From NCBI GenBank assembly GCA_902728285.1, contig CACVBU010001362.1, positions 1-64,000 of the forward strand: DNA of 64,000 bases, read 5' to 3'. The DNA comes from Clytia hemisphaerica (lineage: Eukaryota; Cnidaria; Hydrozoa; Leptothecata; Clytiidae). Below the pieces are notes generated by a model. The model was not told where the DNA came from, ran no database searches, and saw only the letters and a program-made list of their open reading frames with translations. A program made the translations under genes and the position numbers. The stretch's first letter is position 1; every line of letters starts with the position of its first letter. Shown here in pieces: positions 22,379 to 33,626 of the stretch.

Positions 22379-22480
22379 TAGTCCAGGAGCTGGAGCTCGA
22401 ATACTTTTTGCTTTTACTAATTCTGATGGGGGAAAAAGTATAGCAGCGCCATCATTCAAATCAGAAAGCGAAGATAGTAT
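22379..22480. repeat. Right copy of flanking direct repeat
   Basis: It matches the left copy at 11742-12059 (TAGTCCAG..GCTGGAGCTC, then CGCCATCATTCA.ATCAGAAAG). It is interrupted at 22480 by the large foldback and resumes at 25435. The left copy shows the uninterrupted site. Confidence 0.7.
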
Positions 22481-25428
22481 TAGGGAGGGGACTTAAAAAA
22501 AGAAAATTAGAAAAGAATTTAGTGGCATATGTACAAAAGCTGCCAAATTATATAAAAAGAAGGAAAAAATCAAAAATTTTGACCGGGGACCCTTTTCAGG
22601 GTCCCCCCGGGCCCCATTTCTGCGGGGTACTCAGCGCGACCCCGGACCAAAAAAATAGCCTAACACCAAACTTTCTTAAAACATAGTCATGTGGCATATC
22701 AAATTATCAGAAATTCTATGCTGATTCCAAAAAAACATTAGTAGTAGGGGTCAGAAATAAAGCTAAAAAAAGTTATGACCATATCTTGGACCAGATTTTG
22801 AGTAAATTGCATAATTCGCAAGAAGTTCGAATAGAATCTTGATTATGACTAACATTTTATGTTGTTAGTAGTTAAACTTTGACAAAATTCTGGTTTATTG
22901 ATGTAACTGTTTTCATGATATGAAGACATTTTCAGGTTTATTTAAGTTTTCTTTAGAGAGAAGGATTATGGATGTGTGAAGCTGAGGTACCTTGAACAAG
23001 AGCAAAATATATTTTATCAAGCCAGAAATTGCAAAGTAAAAAATCAAGGAATAAAAAGTTTTTCAATTGTAAAGAGCATCACGAACTGCCACATGAGTGG
23101 GCAGAATGAATGTAAAGATAACCTTTGGATGTTCTTTACCAAATGCCAAGAAAGCGTTGGAATATCTATTCACCACTAAGATGGTCAATACAGGAAAGAA
23201 TGAGAATTTTGAAAAAGCTGTTGAAAAGGGTGTTGTTGTAAAGGGTGTTGTATTGCAATGGATTTTTTGCAATGTTTTTATCCAAAGAACTATCGAACAT
23301 CGGAGCACGATATTAAAACATTATTAAATAATTATGAATTATTGAAAAAAAGAAGCACTTCAAAAAAACAGATGATTTTAAGCAAATAGGTTAAAGAATT
23401 GTTTGACATTATTGGAAAGATTTCTCTTTGATTATTGAATAGTCCATTGCTAGGGCAAATTCTCTCCTAGGACTGACAGTGATATCCAATTCAATTCTTT
23501 GCAATTTTCGTTTAGGTATACAAGTTGAGTTCAATCCATAGACCATGATGGCACCTTTAAAATTTACATTTCATTTGAAAAGGCATTGTAGGGTACAGTC
23601 ATTGATTGGTGCTAAATTTAATTTAAAAGTTCAAAAGAAAGGGTAAGGCTACAAGAAACAACCTGGGTGTAAAAATAAGGCAAAATGACTGGACATTTTA
23701 CAATAACCAAAAACAAATCCCACTAGAAGGGTTTTGTACCAGTTTCACTGATAGACTCTTTTTTAAACTTTCCAACTCACCGAGGATGCTCTTAAGATCT
23801 GCCTAGCTGATCTGGCGCCTTCAAATATATTTTTAACCCATTTTGATAACCCCCCCTTGAACTCAACCTCTTGCCATTCTGCCTCCTCATTCTGCATCCT
23901 GCAAATGTAAACTTTAAAGGTGCCATAATCATGGTCTATGGATTAAACTCAACTTGTATACCTAAACAAATATTGCAACGAATTGAATTGGATATCACTG
24001 TCAGTCCTAGGAGAGAATTTGCCCTAGCAATGGACTATTCAATAATCAAAGAGAAATCTTACCAATGTTAAACAATTATTTAACCTATCTGTATTTCTCA
24101 AACTTAGGCCAGTACTCTCGGGTACCTAATAGCCGGGGGTTTGGAATAACAGGGGGGGCATAGTGCGGAAAGGGTCTGATCCCCTTCTTGGCAACCCCCC
24201 ATTCTTTAAAAATATCTATTCCCCAAGGGTTTTGGGCTAAATATATAGTGTATAGTGTGATCCGATAATCCCCTCAGACTACTCAAACAGAAAAACTTCC
24301 TTTCATGCAGACCAAATTCATAACAACGCTGAAAGAATATCTACAATATACGTAAGCCCCCCCCTTCTTAACCGATCCCCCCTCCTTGCTATCCCCCCTT
24401 TTTAATGAAAATTTCTTATCCCCCCTTCTTCACTTTTTTGGAAGGTATCATCCCCCCTTAAGCCCCTGGCTATTAGGTACCCTAGAGTAATCATCTGGTT
24501 TCTTCGAAGTGCTTCTTTTTTTTAATGATTCATAATTATTTATGTATTAATTTTAATTATTTATAAAATTGTAATAATAATCTTTTAAAATCGTGCTCCA
24601 CTGTTCAATAGTTCTTTGGATAAACATGCAACATTGCAAAAAATCCATTGCAATACAACTCTTTGCAACAGTTTTTCAAAATTCTTATTCTTTCCTGTAT
24701 TGACCATCTCAGTGGTGAATAGATATTCCAACGCTTTCTTGGCATTTGGTAGAACATCCAAAGGTTATTTGTCCAACATCTCAAACTTAACACAGGTATT
24801 ACAATCTTTACATTCATCTGTCCCACTCATGTGGCAGTGGTAATGCTCTTTGCAATTGAAAAAAACTTTTTATTTCTGTGTTTGTTTTGATTTTTTACTT
24901 TGCAATTTCTGGCTTGATAAAAATATCTTTGCTCTTGTTCGAAGTACCTCAGCTTCACCATCCTTGTCTAACTTAAATAAACCTGAAAATGTCTTCATAT
25001 CATGAAAACAGTTACATTCAATTAACCAGAATTTTGCCAAAGTTGAACTACTAACTACATGAAATATTAGTCATAATCAAGATTCTATTCGAACTTCTTG
25101 CGAATTATGCAATTTTACTCAAAATCTGGTCCAATATATGGCTATAACTTTTTTTAGCTTTATTTCTGACCCCTACTACTAATGTTTTTTGGAATCAGCA
25201 TAAAATTTCTGATAATTTGATATGCCACATGACTATGTTTTAAGAAAGTTGGTGTTAGGCTATTTTTGGTCCGGGGTCGCGCTGAGTACCCCGCAGAAAT
25301 GGGGCCCGGGGGGACCCTGAAAAGGGTCCCCGGTCAAAATTTTTGATTTTTTTCTTCTTTTTATATAATTTGGCAGCTTTTGTACATATGCCACTAATTG
25401 TTTTTTTTCTAAGTCCCCCTCCCTAAAT
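22481..25428. mobile_element. 2.95-kb foldback element, TIR TTAGGGAGGGG.ACTTA
   Basis: Arms of more than 1 kb (22481-23575 and 23905-25428) are inverted copies of each other. They share an outer AGGGAGGGG..CTTA end, a GACCGGGGACCCTTTTCAGG block and long unique tracts. TAGTAT flanks both ends (22475-22480, 25429-25434), and the empty site is preserved near 12028-12059. The right arm carries a 377-bp nested insertion. Short ORFs occur in the arms but show no transposase domain. Confidence 0.85.
24113..24489. mobile_element. Nested 377-bp MITE, TIR TACTCT.GGGTACCTAATAG
   Basis: Inverted termini TACTCTCGGGTACCTAATAG and TACTCTAGGGTACCTAATAG enclose C/G-run-rich non-coding DNA. It is absent from the matching position in the left arm of the host foldback, so it arrived after the foldback formed. 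Confidence 0.8.
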
Positions 25429-25466
25429 TAGTATACGGCAGATTTTCTGACTATGCTTTGGGCCAT

Positions 25467-26632
25467 TTAAAAACGGGTAGGTAGAAAACCTGGCCCACCT
25501 CTCTGGCCCGGGCCATGCATATGGCCTACCCTTGGCCTCCTACCCTTTAGCCCACCTTACAACTCTAAAAAAGATTTGATTCTTATCATTCTGAAAATCT
25601 GAAAACCAATTCTGAGGTTGGACTTTGGTTTTTCTGGCATTTAGAAAAACTTATAGAAAAACAAAACGAGACTGAAATAAACAAAAAAAAATAAAAAGTT
25701 TTGAGTCTGCATTTTATACACCTGACATAGATTAAGGGGACCCCCGGGAGAGGGTCTGGTTAAGTCCTGTACAGGTGCCAACAACCCCTGTAGCGCTGTT
25801 TCTTCAACTTTTCAGGACTTCGGCGGACGACCCCTTTTTTCGGAATCTTCACCCAAAAAAAACATAAAGTATCAAAACCTGGCAAAAAACTTTGACGTTG
25901 ACCCGAATCCGACTCGAACTTGGGATCCCTAGTGCAAGAGCACAATGCGCTATCATTTGCCTGACTTCTGTTGAAATAGAATAAAATTTTTAAGGCACTT
26001 ATCCCTTGGTCAGATAGACAAGACCTACATTGTAAAGACTATTTCACCCTCAATTTTGGCACTTTCTTAACTCATGGTGCCATAGTATAGTGGTAGTCGA
26101 CCTTGGCTTCTGTGCAGGCGGCCAGGGTGCGATTCCCACTCACGGCAGTTCACTTGGCAAGTGAACGTTCCTTCGCCCGGGTCAACCCATGCCATGTGAG
26201 GGGAATTGGGTAGTCAGTTCAAGGTGCTGACGGGACGCTCATTAGTAAGCGTCTATAGTTGCGAGAATAGGCCTCTAAATAAGCCTCCTGCAACTCAACC
26301 AAATAGAAAAAAAAAAATTAAGAATAATTGACCCTCTCATCCAAGTACACTATTCTTATAAAAAAAGCGTTTAATTCTTAGAGCATTTAGAAGATTTGAC
26401 CAATTGTTTGTCGTAAAACAGCTGATGCAATAACGCCACCGCGCTTTATGATGAAATCATAATGAAATTTATAGCGCATCCTGACGCACACATATCATTA
26501 TAACCTGGTTGTCCGACCCGAGAATAAAATCGGGGAAAAAATGTTTGAAGGTTGGCCAAAGGGTGGGCCAAGGGTAGGCCATATGGCCCGGGCCAGAGAG
26601 GTTGGCCAGGTTTTCTACCTACCCTTTAAAAA
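25467..26632. mobile_element. 1.17-kb element, TIR GGGTAGGTAGAAAACCTGGCC-type
   Basis: About 90-bp inverted termini begin TTTAAAAA.GGGTAGGTAG and include CTCTGGCCCGGGCCAT and GGCCTACCCTTGGCC. The interior is non-coding and hosts a SINE at 26074-26320. A segment near 25800-25890 resembles 17310-17390 in the satellite core (TTTTTCGGAATCT.CACC), a further dispersed repeat. Confidence 0.75.
26074..26320 (+). mobile_element. tRNA-derived SINE with A-rich tail
   Basis: The 5' part resembles a tRNA: box A-like TATAGTGGTAGTCG near 26087 and box B-like GGGTGCGATTCCC near 26125. A unrelated body follows, then a poly(A)-like tail near 26309. The box B deviates from GGTTCGATTCC. The tRNA of origin is unclear. 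Confidence 0.65.
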
Positions 26633-28106
26633 ACAGCAGAGAGCGAAAGCTTGTGTTGTCGTTCGTGGCCCACTTAGCTTTTTTTTTTGGTTGCTGACTG
26701 GCTGAAGAATGTCTTTGATGTTATGGTAAAGATATATGTGGCATAAAATCCTACAGTCGCCAAACAAATTCAAAACCTATGCCATTTGAAAGCCCATCAT
26801 ACAGTAAGTCATAACAGGAAAAATGTAAAGAGGGGTCATTTACACCTGGCAAAAAGTTTTAGTTCTTGAGATATATCAATTTGAAGCTCCAATTTTACAG
26901 CTCCTTTGGTAAAAAGACTCCCCAGCTAAATTCCAAAATTTTTTAGCACTCATTTTCGATTTCGCTCAACCAAATCTCACCAAGGCAGCACGCATGCGCG
27001 AAAACCAAATAATCCCAGTGAGAGAAGTTTATATCAAAATCTGCACAAAAACAAAAGTGGTCTCTTCTACTGATTGTTTCCTGGCGCTCTTTCACAGCTG
27101 TTTATCAAATTTCCACCAATGAGATTGCCGCATTTCACACGTCTGTTGTTCTTTGTAAAATCCCACCATTCATATATTTGTTTCAATCCGTGATCCTAAG
27201 GCTTATGTTTTTTCTCATCCTCAATTTCAGTAAGGGCTTCTTTTCACTTTATCGATATTATGCGAACGGCAGTGTGCGCTAAACTATTTTTGTTTCACTT
27301 TTGATTTCAAGCAAATGTCTTAGCAACAGGCAGTTTGTCACACTAGGAAATCTAGCTTTCAGAAAAAAAAAACAACATCAGTCATCTACAGGATGTATTT
27401 GCACAACAAGGATGAGAGTTACCTGAATCAAGTTCGCAATACAATTAATCAAAACTTGAAAGTTTGAAACAAAATAAAAACGTGCAGCAGCCAAAATCAA
27501 CCAACCAAAATTGTCATTCAATTCCCGAGACAGCGCTTCGATTTCTAAGGCCTTGTTTATACGCTAAAGTAAAATAATTCCGCATATGTAAATATGTGAT
27601 TNTCTTACCTCAACATACAAAGTTTCTAAAATTTTAGAGTCTGGTGTAACCAAAACAGTATGGTACAGTTTGAATGACACAGTCTGCAAGTGCACCCTTG
27701 TTGACAGAATCTCAAAACTTTGGAAACCCAGGCAGACACACATAATTACTTACCATAAAACCACTTTTACAAACCCAAAAGCCTTTCAAAACTACTTTAA
27801 ACTACATCCAAACGTCAGCCACATTCATAAAGGCTCCTTTCCATCAGCCATTTTGTTTAGAAATGAACCAGTGTTTTCATTTTCATTTGTTTATCTTTTT
27901 TTAATTTGCAATGTCAGCTTTTACCATAAATTATATGCGCATTGAAAAGTATCGAAAACCCCGCGAAAATTCTGCTTAATGACTGGGCGCGTACTGACCA
28001 ATTAGATACACTCGCATATGCAGGGACAGATATCCCTGCAGACGAGTTAGTTGGACCAGACTGTAAACCAGAAACATGATCTTAAAAAAACTAGACGGTT
28101 AAATAG
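26633..28106. other. Gene-free stretch
   Basis: No domain-bearing ORF was seen. A 91-codon plus ORF at 27670-27945 has no recognisable motif. One N lies at 27602. Confidence 0.4.
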
Positions 28107-28148
28107 TTTAGGCAACAATCACAATTATCTTCATTTCGCGTCCTCGTT

Positions 28149-29129
28149 GGGTTTAAAAAGTGAGTCGGTCGGTCGGTCGGTTGTAAAAACTTTCGGGTTT
28201 TCTTACCTCCATCATCCATTTTTGGAGTGTATTCTTAAAGGAAACTGCCAGCCAGCCAGCAGCCAAAACAACCGCATGTGTTATGGGTGGTTTCAAATTA
28301 TGACCTTTGAACACTGTGACCTCCGACCAAAATGGCGCATGTAATGATAAACAAAGTCAAAATGCTGTGAATGCGCTAGAAATCACTCGCAAAAAATCGG
28401 CAATAATAAGATTTTTGAACGAAGGAAAGAAAAAGTCCGACAAATTTACCGACTCACCGACTCAATTTTACTTAATTTTCGACAGTTGGTCGGGCGACGC
28501 GAAGATATTTGTAATTGCCGCCTTACGGTCTGGATATCTAGGCTACCTTCACTGAGGCAAGTTACCCGACTTCACGGTAGAAGAACAGGATTTAAACTGA
28601 AAAGTCTTGATGATGACCTCCGGGAAAAAAAGCGTGAAAGGGATTTTAAGGGTCCCCAAGGCTGACCAAAAAAATCAGGTCCTGAAATTAAACGCACACA
28701 CTGTCGTAGAAAATTTCCAAAAAATAGGGTCATAAGGCGGCAATCACAAAAATATCTTCGTTTCGCGTCGCACGACCGACTCTCGAAAATTGAGTAGAAT
28801 TGAGTCGGTGAGTCGGTAAATTTGTCGGACTTTTTCTGTCAATGACCTTTCCTTAGTTCAAAAAGTTTATTATTGCCGTTGTTTTGCGAGTGATTTTTAG
28901 CGCATTTGCAGCATTTTGACTTTGTTTATCATTACATGCACCATTTTGGGGTTGAAGGTCACAGTGTTCGGTTCAAAGGTCATAATTTTAAACCACCCAT
29001 TACATGCGGTTGTTTTGGCTGCTGGCTGGCTAGCAGTTTCCTCCAAGAATGCACTCGAAAAATGGATGGAAAAATGGAAACCCGAAAATCTTTATGACCG
29101 ACCGGCCGACCGACTCACTTTTTAGACCC
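28149..29129. mobile_element. 981-bp foldback, TIR GGGTTTAAAAAGTGAGTCGG
   Basis: Arms of about 380-395 bp (28149-28528 and 28734-29129) are inverted copies. The outer end is GGGT.TAAAAAGTGAGTCGG followed by a (GGTC)n run. The arms share CAGCCAGCCAGCAGCC, AACCGCATGTG and GAGTCGGTAAATTTGTCGG. The loop of ~205 bp is unique and non-coding. Confidence 0.8.
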
Positions 29130-29135
29130 ACAACA

Positions 29136-29332
29136 CCAGACGATCTCAATCGAACGGAATCGACGATCGAACCAGTCGAACCAAATCGAACGCAATCGAC
29201 CGATTGAAATTCGATTGTCGAACGCAATCGAATCTCAATCGAATATTACCGTAATTTTCAGATTCGATTGATTTTTGATTGCGTTCGATTGATGTTCGAT
29301 TGCGTTCGATTGCGTTCGATCGTCGATTCATT
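29136..29332. mobile_element. MITE copy 1, TIR CCAGACGATCTCAATCGAAC
   Basis: It starts like the intact copy at 30393. Its right end is degenerate but still reads TTCGATCGTCGATTC. The interior is built from repeats of TTCGATTGCG and its complement. Confidence 0.65.
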
Positions 29333-29380
29333 GACCCCCGAATTGTTCACCGCATAATGTCTACGGGAAATCGAAAGTAA

Positions 29381-30088
29381 TTTCATATTCCGAAAATCGA
29401 AATTTCAGTTAAGCGCTTAACCCCAAGTAAAACCATCAAATATCTAGGTGTCCATCTTGATGAACACCTCTCTTGGAAACAACATGTTGCTGTTGTTGCT
29501 GCCAAACTTCGTCGTGCAAATGGGGCTATCTCTAAACTCCGTCACTATCTCCCTCTTCCAAACCTTATCAACGTCTATCACGCTATCTTCTCCTCTCACA
29601 TTCGCTATGCTTGTCAAACTTGGGGCCTCTGTGATAACACTGTCACCCACAGAATCCAAGTCCTTCAAAACACCGCCATCAGGATTATGACCTTCCAAGA
29701 ACCAAGGGCCTCTGTCACTCCCACCTATAATGAACTCAAAATCCTAAAATTCTTTGATCTTGTTGAAACACTCAATATTATGTTCATATACCGCTACCTG
29801 AATAGATACCTTCCTTCTGACTGTCTTTCTACTTTTACCTTTTCTGTAATTCCTCATGACATTGGGACTAGAGCCAACCATATCAGCCTCCTTTTCATCA
29901 GGAATGTCAATACAACCACCTTTGGCCTCCACTCCCTCACACGGCTAGCTTCACGTCAATGGAATAATTTACAAGAGCATCTTGATGACAAAAATCTGCA
30001 AATCATAGAACCACTAGATTTATTATCACATATTCATGAATTTTACCTCAACAAATACGCCCCTCAGGAACCCCCTCAGCAACAATAA
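29381..30088 (+). pseudogene. 5'-truncated LINE, RT C-terminal part
   Basis: One open frame runs from about 29381 to the stop at 30088. It encodes the thumb/C-terminal part of a jockey/CR1-type reverse transcriptase: KYLGVHLDEHLSW near the start, RYACQTWG, then QNTAIRIMTF and LASRQWNNL. Nothing upstream encodes the catalytic domain, so the copy is 5'-truncated, as usual for target-primed insertion. A 3' UTR follows, ending near 30330-30340 in TTGAATTGAATTC. Codon style resembles the LINE at 60860, which may be the source family. Confidence 0.75.
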
Positions 30089-30392
30089 TTGCATACCAGA
30101 GTCTTATTATTTTTTAACTGTATATATTTCATGAAAAAACTAAAAATGTAAATACAAATACAAAAAGAAAAAGAAAAAAGATTTATTTAGGATATAGGAT
30201 ACTTTATTATTTGTTTTATCATATTTTATTTTATTTTGCTTAAAACTTTTCATTTTTTTATTAGGTTGCACCATTTGTAATTAGGTTTCTAAACTTGGTG
30301 TCCCTTCCTTCGGGTAAATATATGTTTTGAATTGAATTCATTCGGCTTGTGATGTTTGAGAGCTTGGATGTTGGGAAGCTGCAAGAATAAAG

Positions 30393-30588
30393 CCAGACGA
30401 TCTCAATCGAACGGAATCGACGATCGAACCAGTCGAACAACAATCGAACAAATCGAATATTACCCAGAATTTTGACATTCGATTGAGATTCGATTGCGTT
30501 CGACAATCGAATTTCAATCGGTCGATTGCGTTCAATTTGGTTCGACTGGTTCGATCGTCGATTCCGTTCGATTATTGAGATCGTCTGG
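30393..30588. mobile_element. Intact 196-bp palindromic MITE
   Basis: The termini CCAGACGATCTCAATCGAAC and their complement pair over roughly 45 bases (GGAATCGACGATCGAACCAG continues the arm). The interior is made of TCGATTG/CAATCGA motifs. A second copy lies at 29136 and a weaker one starts at 31752. Confidence 0.8.
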
Positions 30589-31751
30589 ACAACAGGATGC
30601 GGAATGAAGATATTTGTGATTGCCGCCTAATAACATGATAGGTAGTAGATCATTTGCCACAAGTTAGTTTTCTATTTTACAGTGTTTCTCAAACAAAATC
30701 ACAAGAGAGCCCTATGGAAACATTCAATGACCCCCTTTGGAAAATCTGAAAAATAAAAAAAATCCCCTTGGAAAATCATGAAATTTTAACCATAGCTAAC
30801 TCCCCTTCAAAAGTTCATCGATACCCCAATGTAAATCAAAAGAATTGGCACTGATAAGCTAAGTAGAAATTACCTGTCGAGGATAAAGGGAGGTGGTATG
30901 ATGACAATCAGGCTGTATTTCCTCCCCACCTAGGTCCAGATAAGACGCCATTTTGAATTCGGTGCGAAGTCTTCTTTTTAAATTTTCCAAGAACTTGAAA
31001 ATTGATTTGGAAAGCCGTGTATTTTCCAGACCGATAAACTTTACGAAAGGAAGCAGCAGGAAGGTCTGCATTTTCTGGTCCCGTTTTTGTATGTGTAATA
31101 AACAAGGGATTGAGTGGCGGTAAAATTTTAAAATTTAAAAAGATTTCAAGCCAGTTTGAGTTGGCGGCAGTTGAGTTGGTTTGAGTTGAGTCGCCTTTTC
31201 TGCTTTTCTCTCTGCTCTGGCAGTGTATGTCTGGTGTCTGGTTAATTACGAACTTTCTGAGCCTACTGTCTGAGTACTGAGCCTCGTCTTGTCTTATCAA
31301 CAGGGTTTCGATGGGCTTCCAGGGGTTTTCTCCCCTCAAATTCCATTAATTTGTCAATGTTTTTTTTTCAAGGCACTTTTAGTCTGTTAGTGTCCTTGAT
31401 TCCACTGGCAATATTTCACTTTCCAGGTAGTTTGGGATATTCACCATACTTATGCTGATAACTTATTACACCTTTGTTATTCCCATCTCTTAAGAAATAG
31501 GTGACGAAATTAGATGATGAGGAATCTCGACATTAGACCAACTGTAAACATTTTGATCAGAAGTCATGGGGTGATTTTGCATTCAAAAATGAAGGAAATG
31601 AGATATTTCCCTAAATTCTACATAAATTCATGTCAAATATAAGACCTTGAAATTTGTGTATATAATACATTTTTTTTGCTTAGTTTGAAGAGCTGTAATA
31701 GCATGTTTTTGGTGTTAAAAGTCTTTTATTTGAAAAAATCATGGCTTTAAT

Positions 31752-31800
31752 CCAGACGGTGTCAATCGAACGCAATTGAATTTTAATCAAATATCATACC
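31752..31800. repeat. Partial CCAGACG MITE end
   Basis: CCAGACGGTGTCAATCGAAC resembles the MITE terminus at 30393. A diverged opposite end (TTCGATTACGTTCTATTG) occurs near 35905-35930, beyond the LINE. The LINE may have inserted into an older MITE copy. Confidence 0.45.
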
Positions 31801-31849
31801 TTTCCCTCAGCCAATAAAAATGTGATAAATTATATCTTGACTCTAGGTA

Positions 31850-32128
31850 ATGGTTAAAAACACAGTAACTCACAATAACAACAAGCTATTGGCAGAAAAA
31901 GATGATAAGATCAAATCCTCTGAACCTGATCATTTTTTAGAGATTGTCCGTCTGATGAAGGAAGAAATCATGGAGACACTGAACAAAAAGATCACCTCGA
32001 TCGAGAATCATCTTCATCACCTTCAGCAGACGCAAACCTCTCAAATACCCCAGTTTCCGATGCCAACTGTACCGATGATCAGGCAAATTCCTCACCAAGG
32101 AAACTTCAATCCAATTCAGTTCCAATAA
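31850..32128 (+). CDS. LINE ORF1-like fragment
   Basis: A 92-codon ORF immediately upstream of the endonuclease domain. It is Lys/Glu-rich with a probable coiled coil (MKEEIMETLNKKITSIENHL) and a Pro/Gln-rich end. No RNA-binding motif is visible. It is probably the remnant of ORF1, or the start of ORF2, of the LINE that continues to 35706. Confidence 0.45.
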   Translation: MVKNTVTHNNNKLLAEKDDKIKSSEPDHFLEIVRLMKEEIMETLNKKITSIENHLHHLQQTQTSQIPQFPMPTVPMIRQIPHQGNFNPIQFQ

Positions 32129-32137
32129 TCAACAACT

Positions 32138-33034
32138 TTGCTTTTTTTAATGTACGGACTGTGCCTGCAAACTGTTCCAAGCAAAGTTCCTTTTATCGAA
32201 AATAACATATGTCATAAAAATTTACTGTTTGTTGGCCTATCAGAAACACGGCTCAACAATCATGAAGATGCAGAACTAAAAGTAGAAGGTTATACTTTGT
32301 TCAAATGTGATTCATCACGCAAGAAAAAATCAAGAGGGAGAGCAACTGGAGGAGTCTGCTTCTACATAAGAGATGATATAGCTGCTTCATGTGAAATAAT
32401 CTACTCCCATAAATCACCAAGTGTACAACTCCTTTGTGTTTACTCAAAGACTGAAAACTTGGCTATGCTTGTAATATATAGACAACCTGATGACAAGAGT
32501 AATGGAAATCCATCAACAGCTAAAGACCTTCTTACACCGCTCAAAGGTGCGAAACAAGCCCTTTCCGCCTTGGAACCTGTCCCAAACATAATTTTTGGTG
32601 GCGATTTCAATCTTCCAAAGTCAACATGGCGTGATGGACTACCCAAAACTGGATGCTCTATGGAAGAAAGATCAATGCTGAATGATCTAAATCGATTTTG
32701 CAACGAGTTGTTCATGTCTCAATATGTCAATCAACCCACACACAAAGATGGGAACACCCTAGACCTTGTCTTCACAAATAATGAAGATCTTATACATGAC
32801 TACTCAATTTTACCAGTGTTACAAAGCACTTCACATCACAGTATTGTTATGGTATCAACTAGGCTCAAAGTTCAAAATTTTGCTAGCGATGATGATAAAC
32901 CAGAACCACGTTCCAAATTCAACGCTTTGAATTTCTTCTCAGATGAAATTGATTGGAATAAGTTAAAAGAAGAATTGAATCAAATTGACTGGGATGTAAA
33001 ACTTTCTAACAGTGATGATAGGGGGGGATGTTAG
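32138..33034 (+). pseudogene. LINE apurinic-like endonuclease domain
   Basis: The ORF encodes an EEP-family endonuclease that nicks target DNA for retrotransposition. Visible motifs are the catalytic Glu in GLSETRL, the Asp/Asn pair in GGDFNLP, NTLDLVFTN and the terminal TSHHSIV. The conserved first strand (NVRT) is in another frame just upstream, so an early frameshift exists. The ORF is cut at 33021 by a palindromic DNA element. Confidence 0.8.
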
Positions 33035-33624
33035 GACTAATTTTTTAAGCCCATTTGTCAAAAGTTGCCATTGGGTATAAAAAGAAGAAAAATTCATGTA
33101 AAAACCCTGTGGAACTTTTTTCAAGGTTGCCACGGGAAGGGTGCCACCGCCGCTCCGCCAGCAAAATCGAAATTTAAAAAAAATTTTAAAACATAGCGAA
33201 GTGACCCCTCATTTGAAAGGTATTTTCATGCTGATGAAGAAAATCAATATTGTAAGGGTGAAAGACACTCTCACAAGAAGTGACTTAAGAAAAACGATAA
33301 AAAAATTGCGTTTTTAGCAAAATCCTCAAAATTTTGCCAACTGTTGGAAATTACTTTTTGTGACAGTGTTATTCAACCTCATTATATTGATTTTCTTAAC
33401 CAGCATGAAAATACCTTTCAAATGAGGGGTCACTTCACTATGTTTTGAAAATTTTTGAAATTTCGATTTTGCTGGCGGAGCCACGGTGGCACCCTGCCCG
33501 TGGCAACCTTGAAAAGGGTACCACAGGGTTTTAACATAATTTTTTCTTCTTTTTATACCCAAAGGCAACTTTTGACAAATGGGCTAAGAATTTATGCCAT
33601 TTTTGCAAAATAACATCCCCCCCC
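33021..33624. mobile_element. 604-bp palindromic element inside LINE, TA TSD
   Basis: The ends are GGGGGGGATGTTA and its complement TAACATCCCCCCC, flanked by TA on each side (33019-33020, 33625-33626). Arms of ~250 bp share GCCCATTTGTCAAAAGTTGCC-like, GGTGCCACC and CCTCATTTGAAAGGTATTTTC blocks in inverted order. There is no ORF. It separates the LINE's endonuclease from its reverse transcriptase and so postdates that LINE. Confidence 0.85.
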
Positions 33625-33626
33625 TA

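Larger units (their letters stand above)
28107..30632. mobile_element. Composite repeat bounded by GGC..CAATCACAA ends
   Basis: TTTAGGCAACAATCACAATT at 28107 recurs inverted at about 30605-30632 (ATATTTGTGATTGCCGCCTAA). The same sequence also ends the inner foldback arms near 28500-28530 and 28734-28760. Inside lie a foldback, a LINE fragment and two MITE copies, so this is a nest of insertions within one older element. Confidence 0.5.

Noticed and set aside
22976..24843. Short ORFs sharing residues in the two arms of the foldback
   Set aside because: Shared residues follow from the inverted arms; neither ORF has a transposase motif and both are short.
29744..29932. Minus ORF within the LINE fragment
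   Set aside because: It is a shadow of the reverse transcriptase frame on the other strand.
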